In this document: positions 8,233-17,048 of the stretch, piece by piece
Numbering within the stretch: position 1 is the first letter of the stretch
Layout of the letters: the number at the start of each line of letters is the position of its first letter
Assembly: GCA_965215215.1 (NCBI GenBank)
Contig: OZ244043.1
Span: 3,224,001 to 3,288,000, forward strand
Direction of reading: 5' to 3'
DNA length: 64,000 bases
DNA from: CALDTK01 sp965215215
GTDB taxonomy: Bacteria; Bacteroidota; Bacteroidia; Chitinophagales; Saprospiraceae
Program-made: the position numbers and the translations under genes
Notes under the pieces: generated by a model
The model's input: only the letters and a program-made list of their open reading frames with translations
What the model was told of the DNA's origin: nothing
Databases searched by the model: none

Positions 8233-9129
8233 TTAGGTAACAGCGTATAACCTGGACAATCCCATCGATAGGGGTAATAAGGCTAGAATACAAAGCCCAT
8301 ACCGCCAGTCCGTAAAGCCAACTGCAACGGCTACATCCAATAAGACTAGAGACAACACCCCCGCGATCACAGCCTTTTTAATATTCGATGGCGTATTGTG
8401 CTTGTATGCGTAGACGAGCGGAATGAAGATCGCAGCACCGAACAAGATAGCCGGTGGTAGGGTGATCATCAATTGTGCATTCCCGCGTATGGTCAGCGAG
8501 AGAAGTAGGGCGATCACCGCACCGTACAGTACACCGGCGGCTAAGATGTTTTTTCTGTTGGATCCGTGCACTTCCCCTCTACTGACCAGGGTGATCGCGA
8601 AGATGTACACCAAGGGCACCAAGGCGTACGTGAGGCTAGTGGACTCAAAGGCGAACAGCGACATGCCCAGTACGAGATTGAGCGCCCTGCACGCTCCCAT
8701 ATTGAGAGGACCGACGAGATCGTACTTTTTGGACACCGCATCGTACAGCAGGATCGCGAGCGCGAGAATGGAGGCTACTCCTCCGGGCCGGGGGCTTACC
8801 GCGAACGCCGCTCCCACTCCGGTCGCTAATAGCAGTCCCCCGAACCAAGCAGCGCCCCGTACCGGAACGAGGCCGCTGGGCAGCGGGCGCTCCGGGCGCT
8901 CGATGAGGTCGAGTTTGTAGTCGAAAACATCATTGAGTACCACCCCGCCGGCGTACAACAAGACCGTCGCCAGGACGAGGAGCGAGAGATCCGCGCTCCG
9001 CCCCGCGCCCCAATCCGGGTACGCGGCCCCACCGGTGATCGCAGCCCCGGCGAGAACGTCCGCCGCCGCGGTGGGCAGGTTGGGGGGGCGCACCAAGCGT
9101 ACGTACCCGAGAAAACGGTTCCGGTCCAT
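8233..9129 (-). CDS. eboC: EboC: UbiA-like membrane prenyltransferase
   Basis: A 298-residue polytopic membrane protein of the UbiA superfamily. The first aspartate-rich motif NDVFDYKLD (residues 66-74) sits after two hydrophobic helices and is followed by RPLPSG, as in prenyl/polyprenyl transferases; a second conserved block around DAVSKKYDLVGPLNM supplies the remaining polar residues. The rest is hydrophobic helices. Its ATG overlaps the eboB stop as TGATG (9127-9131), so the genes are translationally coupled. The inferred role is attachment of an isoprenoid to, or membrane handling of, the metabolite processed by the ebo products. A polyprenyl synthase gene exists at 51811 but is not linked. 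Confidence 0.85.
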   Translation of the reverse strand: MDRNRFLGYVRLVRPPNLPTAAADVLAGAAITGGAAYPDWGAGRSADLSLLVLATVLLYAGGVVLNDVFDYKLDLIERPERPLPSGLVPVRGAAWFGGLLLATGVGAAFAVSPRPGGVASILALAILLYDAVSKKYDLVGPLNMGACRALNLVLGMSLFAFESTSLTYALVPLVYIFAITLVSRGEVHGSNRKNILAAGVLYGAVIALLLSLTIRGNAQLMITLPPAILFGAAIFIPLVYAYKHNTPSNIKKAVIAGVLSLVLLDVAVAVGFTDWRYGLCILALLPLSMGLSRLYAVT

Positions 9130-10031
9130 CAGACGATCGTATCCTTCCGCGGTTTTTGGCCGCGGAGAACGCTGTTATCGCTGTATAGCTCACTCTGGTC
9201 GATCCCCCTCGCGTCCGTCCAGTCCGATTCCTTCATTTTGCCATTCTTCCCGAAGGCCTCGAGCGCGTTTCGGTAGCAGGTTGCTTTGACGTCGGCTTCG
9301 GAGACGCCGCTCTGCAGCATCAGTGCGGCTGTCTTCGGAACGGCGAGCGGGTCACTCACCCCCCAGTCCGCCGAACTGTCGACGATTATTCGCTCGACAC
9401 CGTACTGCTTCACCACGGCGACCATCCGCTCGTTACCCATTTTCGTCTTGGGGTAGATCGTGAAGGCGGTCCAGAACCCCCGATCCAGGACGTCCCGAAC
9501 GGTTTCCTCGTTGTTGTGATCGATGATCACGTTGGCGGGGTCCATACCGTGCTCCAGGCAAACCTCCATGCTGCGAATGGTGCCCCGCTTTTTGTCCCGG
9601 TGGGGGGTATGGATCTGCACCGTCATGTCTAGCTCCTTGGCCAGTTCGAGCTGCACGCGGAAGTACTTATCCTCCGCCGCGGTCTGGTCGTCGTACCCGA
9701 TCTCACCGATCGCCACGACGTTGTCCTTGTGCACGTAGAGCGGTAAGAGTTCGACCACCTGCTCGGCGAGCGCTTCGTTGTTTGCCTCTTTCGAATTTAG
9801 GCCGATGGTGCAGTAGTGCCGGATCCCGAATTGCTTCGCGCGAAACGGTTCCCAGCCGACCAGACTGCTGTAGTAGTCCTGAAACGAACCGACCTGGGTG
9901 CGGGGTTGCCCCAACCAAAACGACGGCTCGACGATCGCCACTACGCCCGCCGCCGCCATCGCTTCGTAGTCGTCCGTCGTGCGCGACGTCATGTGGACGT
10001 GCGGGTCTATAAATCTCATAGTCTCTCTCAT
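9129..10031 (-). CDS. eboB: EboB: TatD-like metal-dependent hydrolase
   Basis: A 300-residue amidohydrolase-superfamily protein. It begins with the metal-binding HxH in IDPHVHM (H11, H13), carries further candidate ligands in AIGEIGYDD, VQIHTPHRD and VIIDHNNEE, and ends its barrel with IVDSSADWGVSDP. This is the pattern of TatD-type or phosphotriesterase-like hydrolases. The start at 10031 gives an ATGA overlap with the end of eboA (10028-10031); an alternative ATG at 10019 would remove four residues. The substrate is unknown; linkage to eboA, eboC, eboE and eboF identifies it as EboB rather than a general TatD nuclease, which is present separately at 42097. Confidence 0.85.
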   Translation of the reverse strand: MRETMRFIDPHVHMTSRTTDDYEAMAAAGVVAIVEPSFWLGQPRTQVGSFQDYYSSLVGWEPFRAKQFGIRHYCTIGLNSKEANNEALAEQVVELLPLYVHKDNVVAIGEIGYDDQTAAEDKYFRVQLELAKELDMTVQIHTPHRDKKRGTIRSMEVCLEHGMDPANVIIDHNNEETVRDVLDRGFWTAFTIYPKTKMGNERMVAVVKQYGVERIIVDSSADWGVSDPLAVPKTAALMLQSGVSEADVKATCYRNALEAFGKNGKMKESDWTDARGIDQSELYSDNSVLRGQKPRKDTIV

Positions 10032-10888
10032 AGCTCTTCTTTCACAGATTCCCACGTCAACGCTCCGCTCTCGAGCTCGCTCGCCAGATCGGGATGTCGA
10101 TCGAGCAACCCTTTGGCTTCCGCGCGGTCCGAATCGCGACAACATAGCGCCGCCACACGCCGCTCGGTTCGGGTCCGACTGCCGAATAGGCGTCGCATGT
10201 CTCGCAGAAGAACCGCATTAAGGAACCGCCCCACGGGCCTCCAGAAGTACGGAGGCACCTCGCGTCCGGCCTCCCAACGCTCGTGCGCGTAGTCGGAGAT
10301 GATTCGCGCGAGCTCCCCGTTCGCCATCTGGTCGACGGATAGGATCCCCGTGAGATCGCGTTCCATGAACGCGGCCTTCAGGTACATTTGGTTCCACTGG
10401 TTTTCATCGAAGTAGCGAGCGGGATAAGGGTTACCAATCGCTAAAGCGTCGAATACCGTTGCGATATTCGTGCGGAGGGCATCTACCGCGGTAAGTTTGA
10501 ATTGTGCTGGATTCGGTAGTAAAGGGAGATACTTCAGGAACGTTTCGAGCTCCTTCGTATCGGCTACCTGGATGATGTTAGCGATTAGCGGTCCGAAATA
10601 AGGTTCATCCGCTTTCAACACCTGGGTAAACAAGTATACTCGTGTTAGCTGCCTTAAATCAGCCCGCTGAAACTCCAGGTAGTTGGCAACTTCTTTACCG
10701 GATATTAAGGTTAGTTTTACTGCGGCAGCAGGTACCTTCGTTGCAATTTGGCTGTAGGTCAGATACAGATCTTTCTTCGATCTGTCGGATGTGATCTTTG
10801 TAATTTGAGTTTGAATCCACTCGCTATTGGATAAGTCTAGTGTTTGCTCTACAAGACGTACCACATCTCCAGCGCTTAGTTGTATCAT
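10028..10888 (-). CDS. eboA: EboA-domain protein
   Basis: A 286-residue, mostly alpha-helical soluble protein. The blocks NPYPARYFDENQWNQMYLK and VPPYFWRPVGRF match the EboA family as I know it. No catalytic motif is evident and the biochemical role of EboA is not established. It is the first gene of the ebo operon and is coupled by ATGA to eboB. The upstream half of the gene is more AT-rich than the downstream half. The 292-bp gap upstream (10889-11180) separates it from the HEPN pair on the same strand and is the natural place for the operon promoter, though no clear -7 element stands out. Confidence 0.85.
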   Translation of the reverse strand: MIQLSAGDVVRLVEQTLDLSNSEWIQTQITKITSDRSKKDLYLTYSQIATKVPAAAVKLTLISGKEVANYLEFQRADLRQLTRVYLFTQVLKADEPYFGPLIANIIQVADTKELETFLKYLPLLPNPAQFKLTAVDALRTNIATVFDALAIGNPYPARYFDENQWNQMYLKAAFMERDLTGILSVDQMANGELARIISDYAHERWEAGREVPPYFWRPVGRFLNAVLLRDMRRLFGSRTRTERRVAALCCRDSDRAEAKGLLDRHPDLASELESGALTWESVKEEL

Positions 10889-11180
10889 AAGTTTATTGTA
10901 TTTTCTTTTCTGGTTCAGCTCAATATGGAGATTAGTAGTCCGATCCGAAATGTTAGGAGTTATTGATAGAGTGATCGAAAATCGCTTACAGAAGATAAGC
11001 CCTACTTCTTGTGCCGTTACTGTACATTCAGCTCATTCCTGCATCACACATAAAGGGCCAGTCCTCGTCTGGAGGAAGTACCTGTACAGCACGGTGCTCC
11101 CCACGCTTTCACGCTCATGAACACCTATCTAATTAAGCTTTGAATCTGTTGTCAAATACCAGTATTGTGAGTTTTTTAAT

Positions 11181-11699
11181 CTAGTCCCTTAGCTTTAGGG
11201 TCTTATGTAGGATCATCGAAAGCATAAATACTTTTCTGAACGGGGAAGCATCTTCTTCCCTACTGTCTAAAGCGACAATAGCTTTTTCGGCATCACGAAC
11301 GGCTACCCGTGTGGATAACTTAGTGAAGTTGTAGGCCACGTCGTAATCTGCCTTATGCCGTTGATGCTGCAAGTCTAAAAAAGATTGAGCGACAGTTTGT
11401 AGTGTCTCGTCAGCCTCTTCTGCTATGATGTCTTTATAGATAGCTCTCGGGTTACCACTAGCGAAGCCTTTTAGTGCTTCGCGCATATCGTTGTGTTGTA
11501 ATGATCGAATAATCAAAGCGCGAAGCTTGTTGTCTTTTGGCGACGAGCCAACTACTTGTTTCGCAACATGGTCACCTAGGGCATGGAAGACGGCGTAGTA
11601 TGCACTACTAATAGCTCTCCTTAAGTTTGCTTGTTTCGGTTTTCGGTTATCCAATTCCAAAAGGATTTGGGCCTGTTCGAGGAGATCATCGTGGAGCAT
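11181..11699 (-). CDS. HEPN-like small protein
   Basis: A 172-residue helical protein that resembles a widespread family of HEPN-type proteins. The N-terminal half has RRAISSAYYAVFHALGDH (residues 27-44) and the third helix has QRHKADYD (113-120). RNase-type HEPN toxins carry R-x4-H in this position; here the residue four after R114 is Asp118, so the catalytic histidine is missing and RNase activity is doubtful. It lies 12 bp after a 98-codon gene on the same strand, suggesting a two-gene unit. It could be an antitoxin-like or regulatory HEPN protein, or a ligand-binding one. The pair sits in DNA more AT-rich than the flanks, consistent with transfer. Confidence 0.6.
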   Translation of the reverse strand: MLHDDLLEQAQILLELDNRKPKQANLRRAISSAYYAVFHALGDHVAKQVVGSSPKDNKLRALIIRSLQHNDMREALKGFASGNPRAIYKDIIAEEADETLQTVAQSFLDLQHQRHKADYDVAYNFTKLSTRVAVRDAEKAIVALDSREEDASPFRKVFMLSMILHKTLKLRD

Positions 11700-11711
11700 G
11701 GAAAGTGAATG

Positions 11712-12008
11712 TCAAAACGGGAGATCCTCACTAGCGGCTAGTTTACTTTCCTCGTCGTCAAGGACAAAGAATAGGTCAGCCACAGAATCATCTTGCGCTA
11801 ACTGTTGCATGGTAGCATAATAGTTATCGCGAACTCTGTCCCGATCTGCTACGACTTGCTCTAAGGGTGTACTCTGTCTAAACGTTAGTGTGACAAGAAC
11901 CTCACGATCCAGACCCGGTCGAATGTCACCTACCTCTAATGATACTAGGGCATCGCTAGTGCCCTTCCTGAGATAGGTGGTCGCAAGATTGTTCTTTAGG
12001 GTCAACAT
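11712..12008 (-). CDS. Small hypothetical protein, partner of HEPN-like gene
   Basis: A 98-residue protein with no family I recognise. It begins with LTLKNNLATTYLRKG, contains a likely beta strand REVLVTLTFRQ, then a predicted helix of about 25 charged residues (EQVVADRDRVRDNYYATMQQ) and an acidic C-terminal tail (VLDDEESK). It is not a nucleotidyltransferase, so the pair is not a classical MNT-HEPN toxin-antitoxin module. It begins 36 bp after the hydrolase stop and ends 12 bp before the HEPN-like gene, so co-transcription is likely. Confidence 0.5.
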   Translation of the reverse strand: MLTLKNNLATTYLRKGTSDALVSLEVGDIRPGLDREVLVTLTFRQSTPLEQVVADRDRVRDNYYATMQQLAQDDSVADLFFVLDDEESKLAASEDLPF

Positions 12009-12044
12009 TCCACGAAGGTAGGTAGTCGATAGCCAATCAGCTAT

Positions 12045-12776
12045 CTAAAGCCCACCAGCCGTCACCGCCTCCGTCAGTACGCCCTCCACCACCTCCGGCT
12101 GCGCGTACACGAGCATGTGCCCCGCATCCTCGACCACCACGGTGGGATCGACAAACTTGTAGGGGAGGGTGTGGTCGAGGGTTCCGTGTACGTGTACGAT
12201 CCCCTCCGGCGCCTCCTCCCGCTCCCAGGAGCAGATCAGCCGAACCGCACCGCGGAGGAAGGCCGGATCCTTGGCGTCCATCATCGTAAAGAATAGCGCC
12301 TGTTGCACCGAATCCATCGGCTCCATGCGGGGCTGCAGCCGCTTGGTCGTCCACCTCATCGTACGGCCGCCTATCAGCTTGTACACCGGTACGTACCCGC
12401 CGAGGCGGTAGGAGGTGGGTAATTCGCGACGTGTTTTAGCGGAAGCGACGATGACGACGGACTCGGGTCCGAGCATATCGGCTAGCTCTACGGCGACCAT
12501 GCCGCCGAGCGATACCCCGAGCAGGGAGAAGGGCTGCGTGGTGTCGATCTGCCGACCCACCCGCGCGGCGTACTCGCGCATCCGTTCGGTGCGCTCCGGG
12601 ACGGGTAGCGCGACGTGCACCGTGTCGAACGCACGCAAATCGAGCGCGTCGAAGAGTCGGTGATCGGCCCCCGTTCCGGGGATGAGGTAGAGTCGGGTGC
12701 AGTCCTGCGCCAATCCGGAGGCGGCTTGCGCCAAAACGAGACAAGCGGAACATACCGCGAGACCAAAACGAGACAT
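12045..12776 (-). CDS. Secreted alpha/beta hydrolase
   Basis: A 243-residue alpha/beta-fold hydrolase. Residues 1-23 form a signal peptide ending in GLAQ. The nucleophile elbow is GVSLGGM with the serine as nucleophile, the oxyanion region is near LIPGTGADHRLFD, and the C-terminal DAGHMLVY supplies the catalytic histidine. An acid is likely in HVHGTLDHTLP. Start 12776 (MSRFGLAV) is preferred because it places the signal peptide at the N-terminus; an upstream ATG at 12794 adds six residues. It probably acts outside the cytoplasm on an ester or amide; the substrate is unknown. Confidence 0.7.
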   Translation of the reverse strand: MSRFGLAVCSACLVLAQAASGLAQDCTRLYLIPGTGADHRLFDALDLRAFDTVHVALPVPERTERMREYAARVGRQIDTTQPFSLLGVSLGGMVAVELADMLGPESVVIVASAKTRRELPTSYRLGGYVPVYKLIGGRTMRWTTKRLQPRMEPMDSVQQALFFTMMDAKDPAFLRGAVRLICSWEREEAPEGIVHVHGTLDHTLPYKFVDPTVVVEDAGHMLVYAQPEVVEGVLTEAVTAGGL

Positions 12777-12824
12777 ACCCGGGTAACGTATCAACCCCGC
12801 GCGATGTATGCCCCCGAGGGGGAA

Positions 12825-13820
12825 TTAGCCGAGCGACAGTTCGGTGTTGTCGCCGATGTTGAGCGATTGCGGCGTGCCGCTTACCGACGTATCGTTGCCC
12901 ACCACGCTCTGCTGTAGGCTTACGTCGTGCAGCTGCGCGTACCGCCCGACGATGCTGTCGCGCACCATCGCCCGATCGATGACCGCGTGATCGCCGATCG
13001 ATACGTACGGACCGATGATCGCATTCTGGATCGAGCAACCCTTGCCTATCGCAACGGGGTGAATAACGATCGTACCGTCGAAGGCGGGGAGCTGGGAATC
13101 GGCGTAGCCGTGGCTCTCGAGCAGCGTCTGATTGGTTTTGAGGAGTACCTCTGTGTTACCGCAGTCGAACCACCGGTCCACGTGCTCGGTGTGCATCGGG
13201 TGCCCGGCGTCGAGTAGGGCCATGAGCCCGTCGGTGAGGGTGACCTCGCGTTGCTCGACGGCATTCGGGCCGACGAGCTTGTCGAGCTGCGCGTGGAGCG
13301 CTTTATAGTCGTCGATCTTGTAGAAGCCCACCATCGCCCAGTTGCTGCGCGGCATGCGGGGCTTTTCGACCATGCGGCTCACGCTGCCGTCCGCGCGGAT
13401 CTCGACGACGCCGAAGCGCCGCGGGTCGTCGACCGGCTTGATGGCCAAGCACGTGGTTCGACAGTCGATTATCTGTTGGAGCCGGCCCTCGAGAATCGTG
13501 TCGCCGAACACGATAACGAGCTCCTTGGCGCGCCCGACCGCCTGCTTGGCGAGCCAAACCGCGTGCCCGGAGCCGCGCCGTTCGGTCTGCTGGACGAAGC
13601 GCTTCTCGAGGTGCGGGTAGGCCTCCTCGAGGTACTGTTGGATCTTTTCGCCGAGGTAGCCGACGACGAAGATGTATTCGTCGATGCCGAGCCCGTGGAG
13701 CTCGTCGACGATGTAAGAGAGGATCGGTTTGCCGGCCACGGGGATGAGGGGCTTCGGCTGTGTGTAGGTGAAGGGACGAAGTCGCTTACCGGCTCCGGCT
13801 ACGGGGATGATCGCTTTCAT
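12825..13820 (-). CDS. Sugar-phosphate nucleotidyltransferase
   Basis: A 331-residue enzyme of the nucleotidyltransferase superfamily that makes NDP-sugars (RmlA, GlmU or mannose-1-phosphate guanylyltransferase type). The N-terminal signature IPVAGAGKRLRPFT (residues 4-17) is followed by PKPLIPVAGKPIL and the metal-site VFGDTIL. The C-terminal quarter has hexapeptide-like repeats (AIGKGCSIQNAIIGPYVSIG and after) forming a short left-handed beta-helix. Start 13820 overlaps the methyltransferase stop as ATGA. The substrate cannot be fixed from sequence; GTP:mannose-1-P or dTTP:glucose-1-P are both possible. With the methyltransferase it may serve surface polysaccharide synthesis. Confidence 0.85.
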   Translation of the reverse strand: MKAIIPVAGAGKRLRPFTYTQPKPLIPVAGKPILSYIVDELHGLGIDEYIFVVGYLGEKIQQYLEEAYPHLEKRFVQQTERRGSGHAVWLAKQAVGRAKELVIVFGDTILEGRLQQIIDCRTTCLAIKPVDDPRRFGVVEIRADGSVSRMVEKPRMPRSNWAMVGFYKIDDYKALHAQLDKLVGPNAVEQREVTLTDGLMALLDAGHPMHTEHVDRWFDCGNTEVLLKTNQTLLESHGYADSQLPAFDGTIVIHPVAIGKGCSIQNAIIGPYVSIGDHAVIDRAMVRDSIVGRYAQLHDVSLQQSVVGNDTSVSGTPQSLNIGDNTELSLG

Positions 13821-14707
13821 GTGGGCGTGCAGATGTACATCACCGAGCTGGCGCGGGTGGGGGAGGTGCGGGCCGGCCACCAGCTCTTAACCCCTTCGGC
13901 GAGGGCGGCGAAGGGCCTCAACCCACCGTGGCGGTAGCGTTCGCTGAGGAGCGATACGTAGAAGGAATCAAAGGGCATCGCCCGCGTTTCGCGCAGATTG
14001 AGCTCGTGGGCCGCGAGTAGCCGGCCGAGCGCTTGCGGGCTGAAGTGATACAGGTGGCGCGGTACGTCGTAAGCGGCCCAATCCGAACCGTAGTGCACCG
14101 CGTCCGCACTCGTGTAGTTGGGTACGGCAATGACGAGCGTACCCCCGGGGCGTACGAGCGAGCGGAGCTTATCGAGGTAGTCGTGCAGCCGGTGCACGTG
14201 TTCGAGTACGTGCCAGAGGGTAACCACGTCGAAGGTCTCGTCGAGCGAAAACAGCGCCCCGGGTTCCCGCACGGTGAGGCCGTACTCCCGCGAGGCGTAG
14301 GTGCGGGCGCCGGCATCCGGCTCGAGGCCGAGGGTAAGCCAGCCCGCCCCGCGCATGGTGTGTAAGAACTCGCCCGTTCCGCAGCCGACGTCGAGGGCGC
14401 TCCCCACCGCTTTACCGGTGGTCTCACGAACCAGGGCGAGTTTTTGCGCAAGCGTAACGTTGCGGACCCGCTGGTACACGCCGTTGATCAAACCACGGCT
14501 CGTGTTGGAGTGCGACACGTACTCCTCCGATCGGTAGTAGGCGCCGATGCACTCCGGCTCCGGCACGTTTTGCGTGAAGCGGAGCGTGCAGGCGCCGCAC
14601 TCCCAGATGTCGAAGTCCTCGTTGGAAACGGTGTGGTCGGTAGCGGTAAGCACCTCGGCGACCTCGGGGGAGCCGCAGGCCGGACAGGCGGCGCGGAAGA
14701 TGGGCAT
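13817..14707 (-). CDS. SAM-dependent methyltransferase with N-terminal zinc ribbon
   Basis: A 296-residue class I methyltransferase. Two CxxC pairs (CPACG near residue 8 and CGAC near 37) form a zinc ribbon, as in methyltransferases of glycan or lipid pathways. The SAM-binding glycine motif is LDVGCGTGEFL, followed by LGLEPD and the post-I motif WHVLEHVH; RPGGTLVIAVPN is the motif-IV/VI region. The last four bases overlap the nucleotidyltransferase start. Immediately upstream on the minus strand TACCTTG lies six bases before the ATG, resembling a Bacteroidota -7 element and hinting at a near-leaderless message. The substrate is unknown. Confidence 0.85.
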   Translation of the reverse strand: MPIFRAACPACGSPEVAEVLTATDHTVSNEDFDIWECGACTLRFTQNVPEPECIGAYYRSEEYVSHSNTSRGLINGVYQRVRNVTLAQKLALVRETTGKAVGSALDVGCGTGEFLHTMRGAGWLTLGLEPDAGARTYASREYGLTVREPGALFSLDETFDVVTLWHVLEHVHRLHDYLDKLRSLVRPGGTLVIAVPNYTSADAVHYGSDWAAYDVPRHLYHFSPQALGRLLAAHELNLRETRAMPFDSFYVSLLSERYRHGGLRPFAALAEGVKSWWPARTSPTRASSVMYICTPT

Positions 14708-14727
14708 GGCGACAAGGTAGCGCCGAC

Positions 14728-16884
14728 TTACTTGCGCCGGAAGACCTGGGTAACGGACTTTGCGATCTCGTCGAGCCGGACGATCGATTGCGAGAGGTTC
14801 GAATCCATCAGGTCGATGTTCGAATTGCCGACGGCCCCCTCCTGGGCGGGGTAGATGAGCATGAGGTTGTTGTTGTTGAAGTAGCTGTTCATGTAGCCGG
14901 GCACGCGCGACATGGAGCTGTGGTACGACGGATACCCTTTGCGACTCATGTTGACCACGAGGCTATCGTTGGGCTGTAGGTCGCGTGCCACGATGAGGAA
15001 GTCGTTCCAGTCCACGAACTCCTCGAAGGTGCACTCGATGGGGTGGCGCTTGTGGACGCTGCGAATCACGGCGAGCGTCTGCGGGGTGGCGTGGAAGATG
15101 AGCTTGCTGCCGAGGTTGCGCCCCATGTTCCAAACTTTGAGTAGCCACAGCGCGAAGCCCGGCTCGCGTTCGGCGCGGCGCGGTACGATGACGTGGTGGC
15201 GTTTGAGCGTGCTCATCGGCTGTACGGAACGGTAGATGATGACCGTGGAGCTCGACTTAGCGATTATGCCTTCGGTAACTTTACCGAGGAAAGAGTCTCC
15301 GAAACCGCGCTTTTGGTGGAGCCCGATGACGATGTCGCTGATGCCGTGTTCGCGCGCGGCGTTCGTGATGCCGTTGACGCGGTTGAGGTCGTAGCGCAAC
15401 AGCTGCTGGACCTCGGTGTCGGTGGCCGAGCCGACCACCGCGGCGCGGGTGAGGAGCTTGTTGGCCTGACGCTGGGCGACCTCGTCGGTGGTTTTGCTGT
15501 CGACCACGCAGAGGGCGTAGAGGTGCTCCGTGTTCTTCGCCGATTTGAGGGTGATGCCGAGCTGCACGAGCTCTTCGACGGTTTCGAAGTTGCTGACCGG
15601 GATGAGGATACGCTCGTGCTCGTCGTCGTAATCCCCGACCTCCTGCTCCTGGACCTTCTCCTCTTCCTCCTCGGCGAGCGCGAGGTTTTTGGCGCCTTTC
15701 TGCGCTACGAACGAAGCTAGGGTACAGGTGAATAGGATCATGAGGATGGTCCCGTTGAGCACGCTCTCGCTGAGCAGTCGGATAGGTGCGCCGCCGGTAC
15801 CCTCACCCAGGATCGTGTTGTAACCCACCAACACCGCGGCCAGCGTGGCGGCGGCCTGCGCGTTGCTCAAGCCGAAGATCACGCGCCGCTCGTCGGCGTT
15901 GTAGTTGAACGTTTTTTGGGTGAGAAGCGCGGCGATGAACTTGGCCGCGCTCGCGACCACGATCATGACGCCCGCGACCTTGATGGTTTCGGTGCCCTCG
16001 AAGAACGCGCGGTAGTCGATGAGCATCCCGACGCCAATCAGGAAGAAAGGAATGAAGATGGCGTTGCCCACGAACTCGACCCGATTCATGAGCGGGGAGG
16101 TGGCGGGGACCAAACGATTGAGCGCGAGGCCAGCCAGGAAGGCGCCAATAATCGCCTCGAGTCCGGCCAACTCGGCGAGCGTGGCGCCGAGGAAGACCAT
16201 CGTCAGCATGAAGATGTACTGGCTGATGCTGTCGTCGAAGGTTTTGAGAAACCACCGGCCGAGCGGTGGGAACGTGAGCAGCACGACCGCTCCGAAGGCG
16301 AGGATCGACAGCGTGAGCTGAATCCAGTACGCTGCATCCGCCTCGCCGGTAGCCGAACCCACGATAACGGCCAGCACCAACAGCGCGAGCGTGTCGGTGA
16401 TCATCGTACCCCCCACGGTAATGTTGACCGCCTGATTCTTGGCTACCCCGAGCTTGCTGATGAGCGGGTACGCGATAAGCGTGTGCGAGGCGAACATGCT
16501 CGCCATAAGTACCGAGGTGGGCAGCGAATACTCGAGCACGTACAGGCCGGCCAGCGTACCCAACACCATGGGCACCACGAAGGTGTAAAGTCCGAAAATG
16601 ACGCTCTTGCGGCTGTTCTTCTTGAAGTCCGCCAGGTCGATCTCGATGCCAGCGAGAAACATGATGTACAGCAGGCCGGCCGTCCCGGAGAGGATGATCC
16701 CGCTGTCGCGCTCGATGAGGTTGATGCCGTGTGGTCCCACGAATGCACCGACGACGATGAGCCCGAGCAGCTGCGGGATCCGAATCTTGTTGAGGAAGAT
16801 CGGCACGAGCAGGATGATCACGAGGATCACCAGAAATTTTAGTACCGGGTTCTCCAACGGGAGCGTCGTGTCGAGTATGTCCAT
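14728..16884 (-). CDS. Kef-type cation/proton antiporter with C-terminal Usp-like region
   Basis: A 718-residue membrane protein. Residues 1 to about 395 are a CPA2 (NhaA/KefB-type) antiporter core with about 12 hydrophobic helices, including the blocks LGLIVVGAFVGPHGINLIE and IIGAFLAGLALNRL. An acidic linker (AEEEEEKVQEQE) leads to a soluble region (about 420-718) with two halves that look like universal stress protein domains, for example ILIPVSNF and VIGLHQKRGFGDSFLGKVTE. Such proteins exchange H+ for Na+ or K+ and the Usp part may sense nucleotides. It is an ordinary-length member of a common Bacteroidota family and is followed closely by the methyltransferase operon on the same strand. 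Confidence 0.85.
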   Translation of the reverse strand: MDILDTTLPLENPVLKFLVILVIILLVPIFLNKIRIPQLLGLIVVGAFVGPHGINLIERDSGIILSGTAGLLYIMFLAGIEIDLADFKKNSRKSVIFGLYTFVVPMVLGTLAGLYVLEYSLPTSVLMASMFASHTLIAYPLISKLGVAKNQAVNITVGGTMITDTLALLVLAVIVGSATGEADAAYWIQLTLSILAFGAVVLLTFPPLGRWFLKTFDDSISQYIFMLTMVFLGATLAELAGLEAIIGAFLAGLALNRLVPATSPLMNRVEFVGNAIFIPFFLIGVGMLIDYRAFFEGTETIKVAGVMIVVASAAKFIAALLTQKTFNYNADERRVIFGLSNAQAAATLAAVLVGYNTILGEGTGGAPIRLLSESVLNGTILMILFTCTLASFVAQKGAKNLALAEEEEEKVQEQEVGDYDDEHERILIPVSNFETVEELVQLGITLKSAKNTEHLYALCVVDSKTTDEVAQRQANKLLTRAAVVGSATDTEVQQLLRYDLNRVNGITNAAREHGISDIVIGLHQKRGFGDSFLGKVTEGIIAKSSSTVIIYRSVQPMSTLKRHHVIVPRRAEREPGFALWLLKVWNMGRNLGSKLIFHATPQTLAVIRSVHKRHPIECTFEEFVDWNDFLIVARDLQPNDSLVVNMSRKGYPSYHSSMSRVPGYMNSYFNNNNLMLIYPAQEGAVGNSNIDLMDSNLSQSIVRLDEIAKSVTQVFRRK

Positions 16885-17048
16885 GCGTTAGCTTTCTATA
16901 CTCCGACCTCGTCGAGTTGGCTGCCTGGTGCGAAGCGATCCCGCCCGCACCCCCGAGCGTACCTCACGTGGGATAAAGCACTTTAGAGTTTGTAAGTAGC
17001 GCACCGGCCGGCCGGACCGACGTTAGGGAGGGCACAAAGCAGATTACT

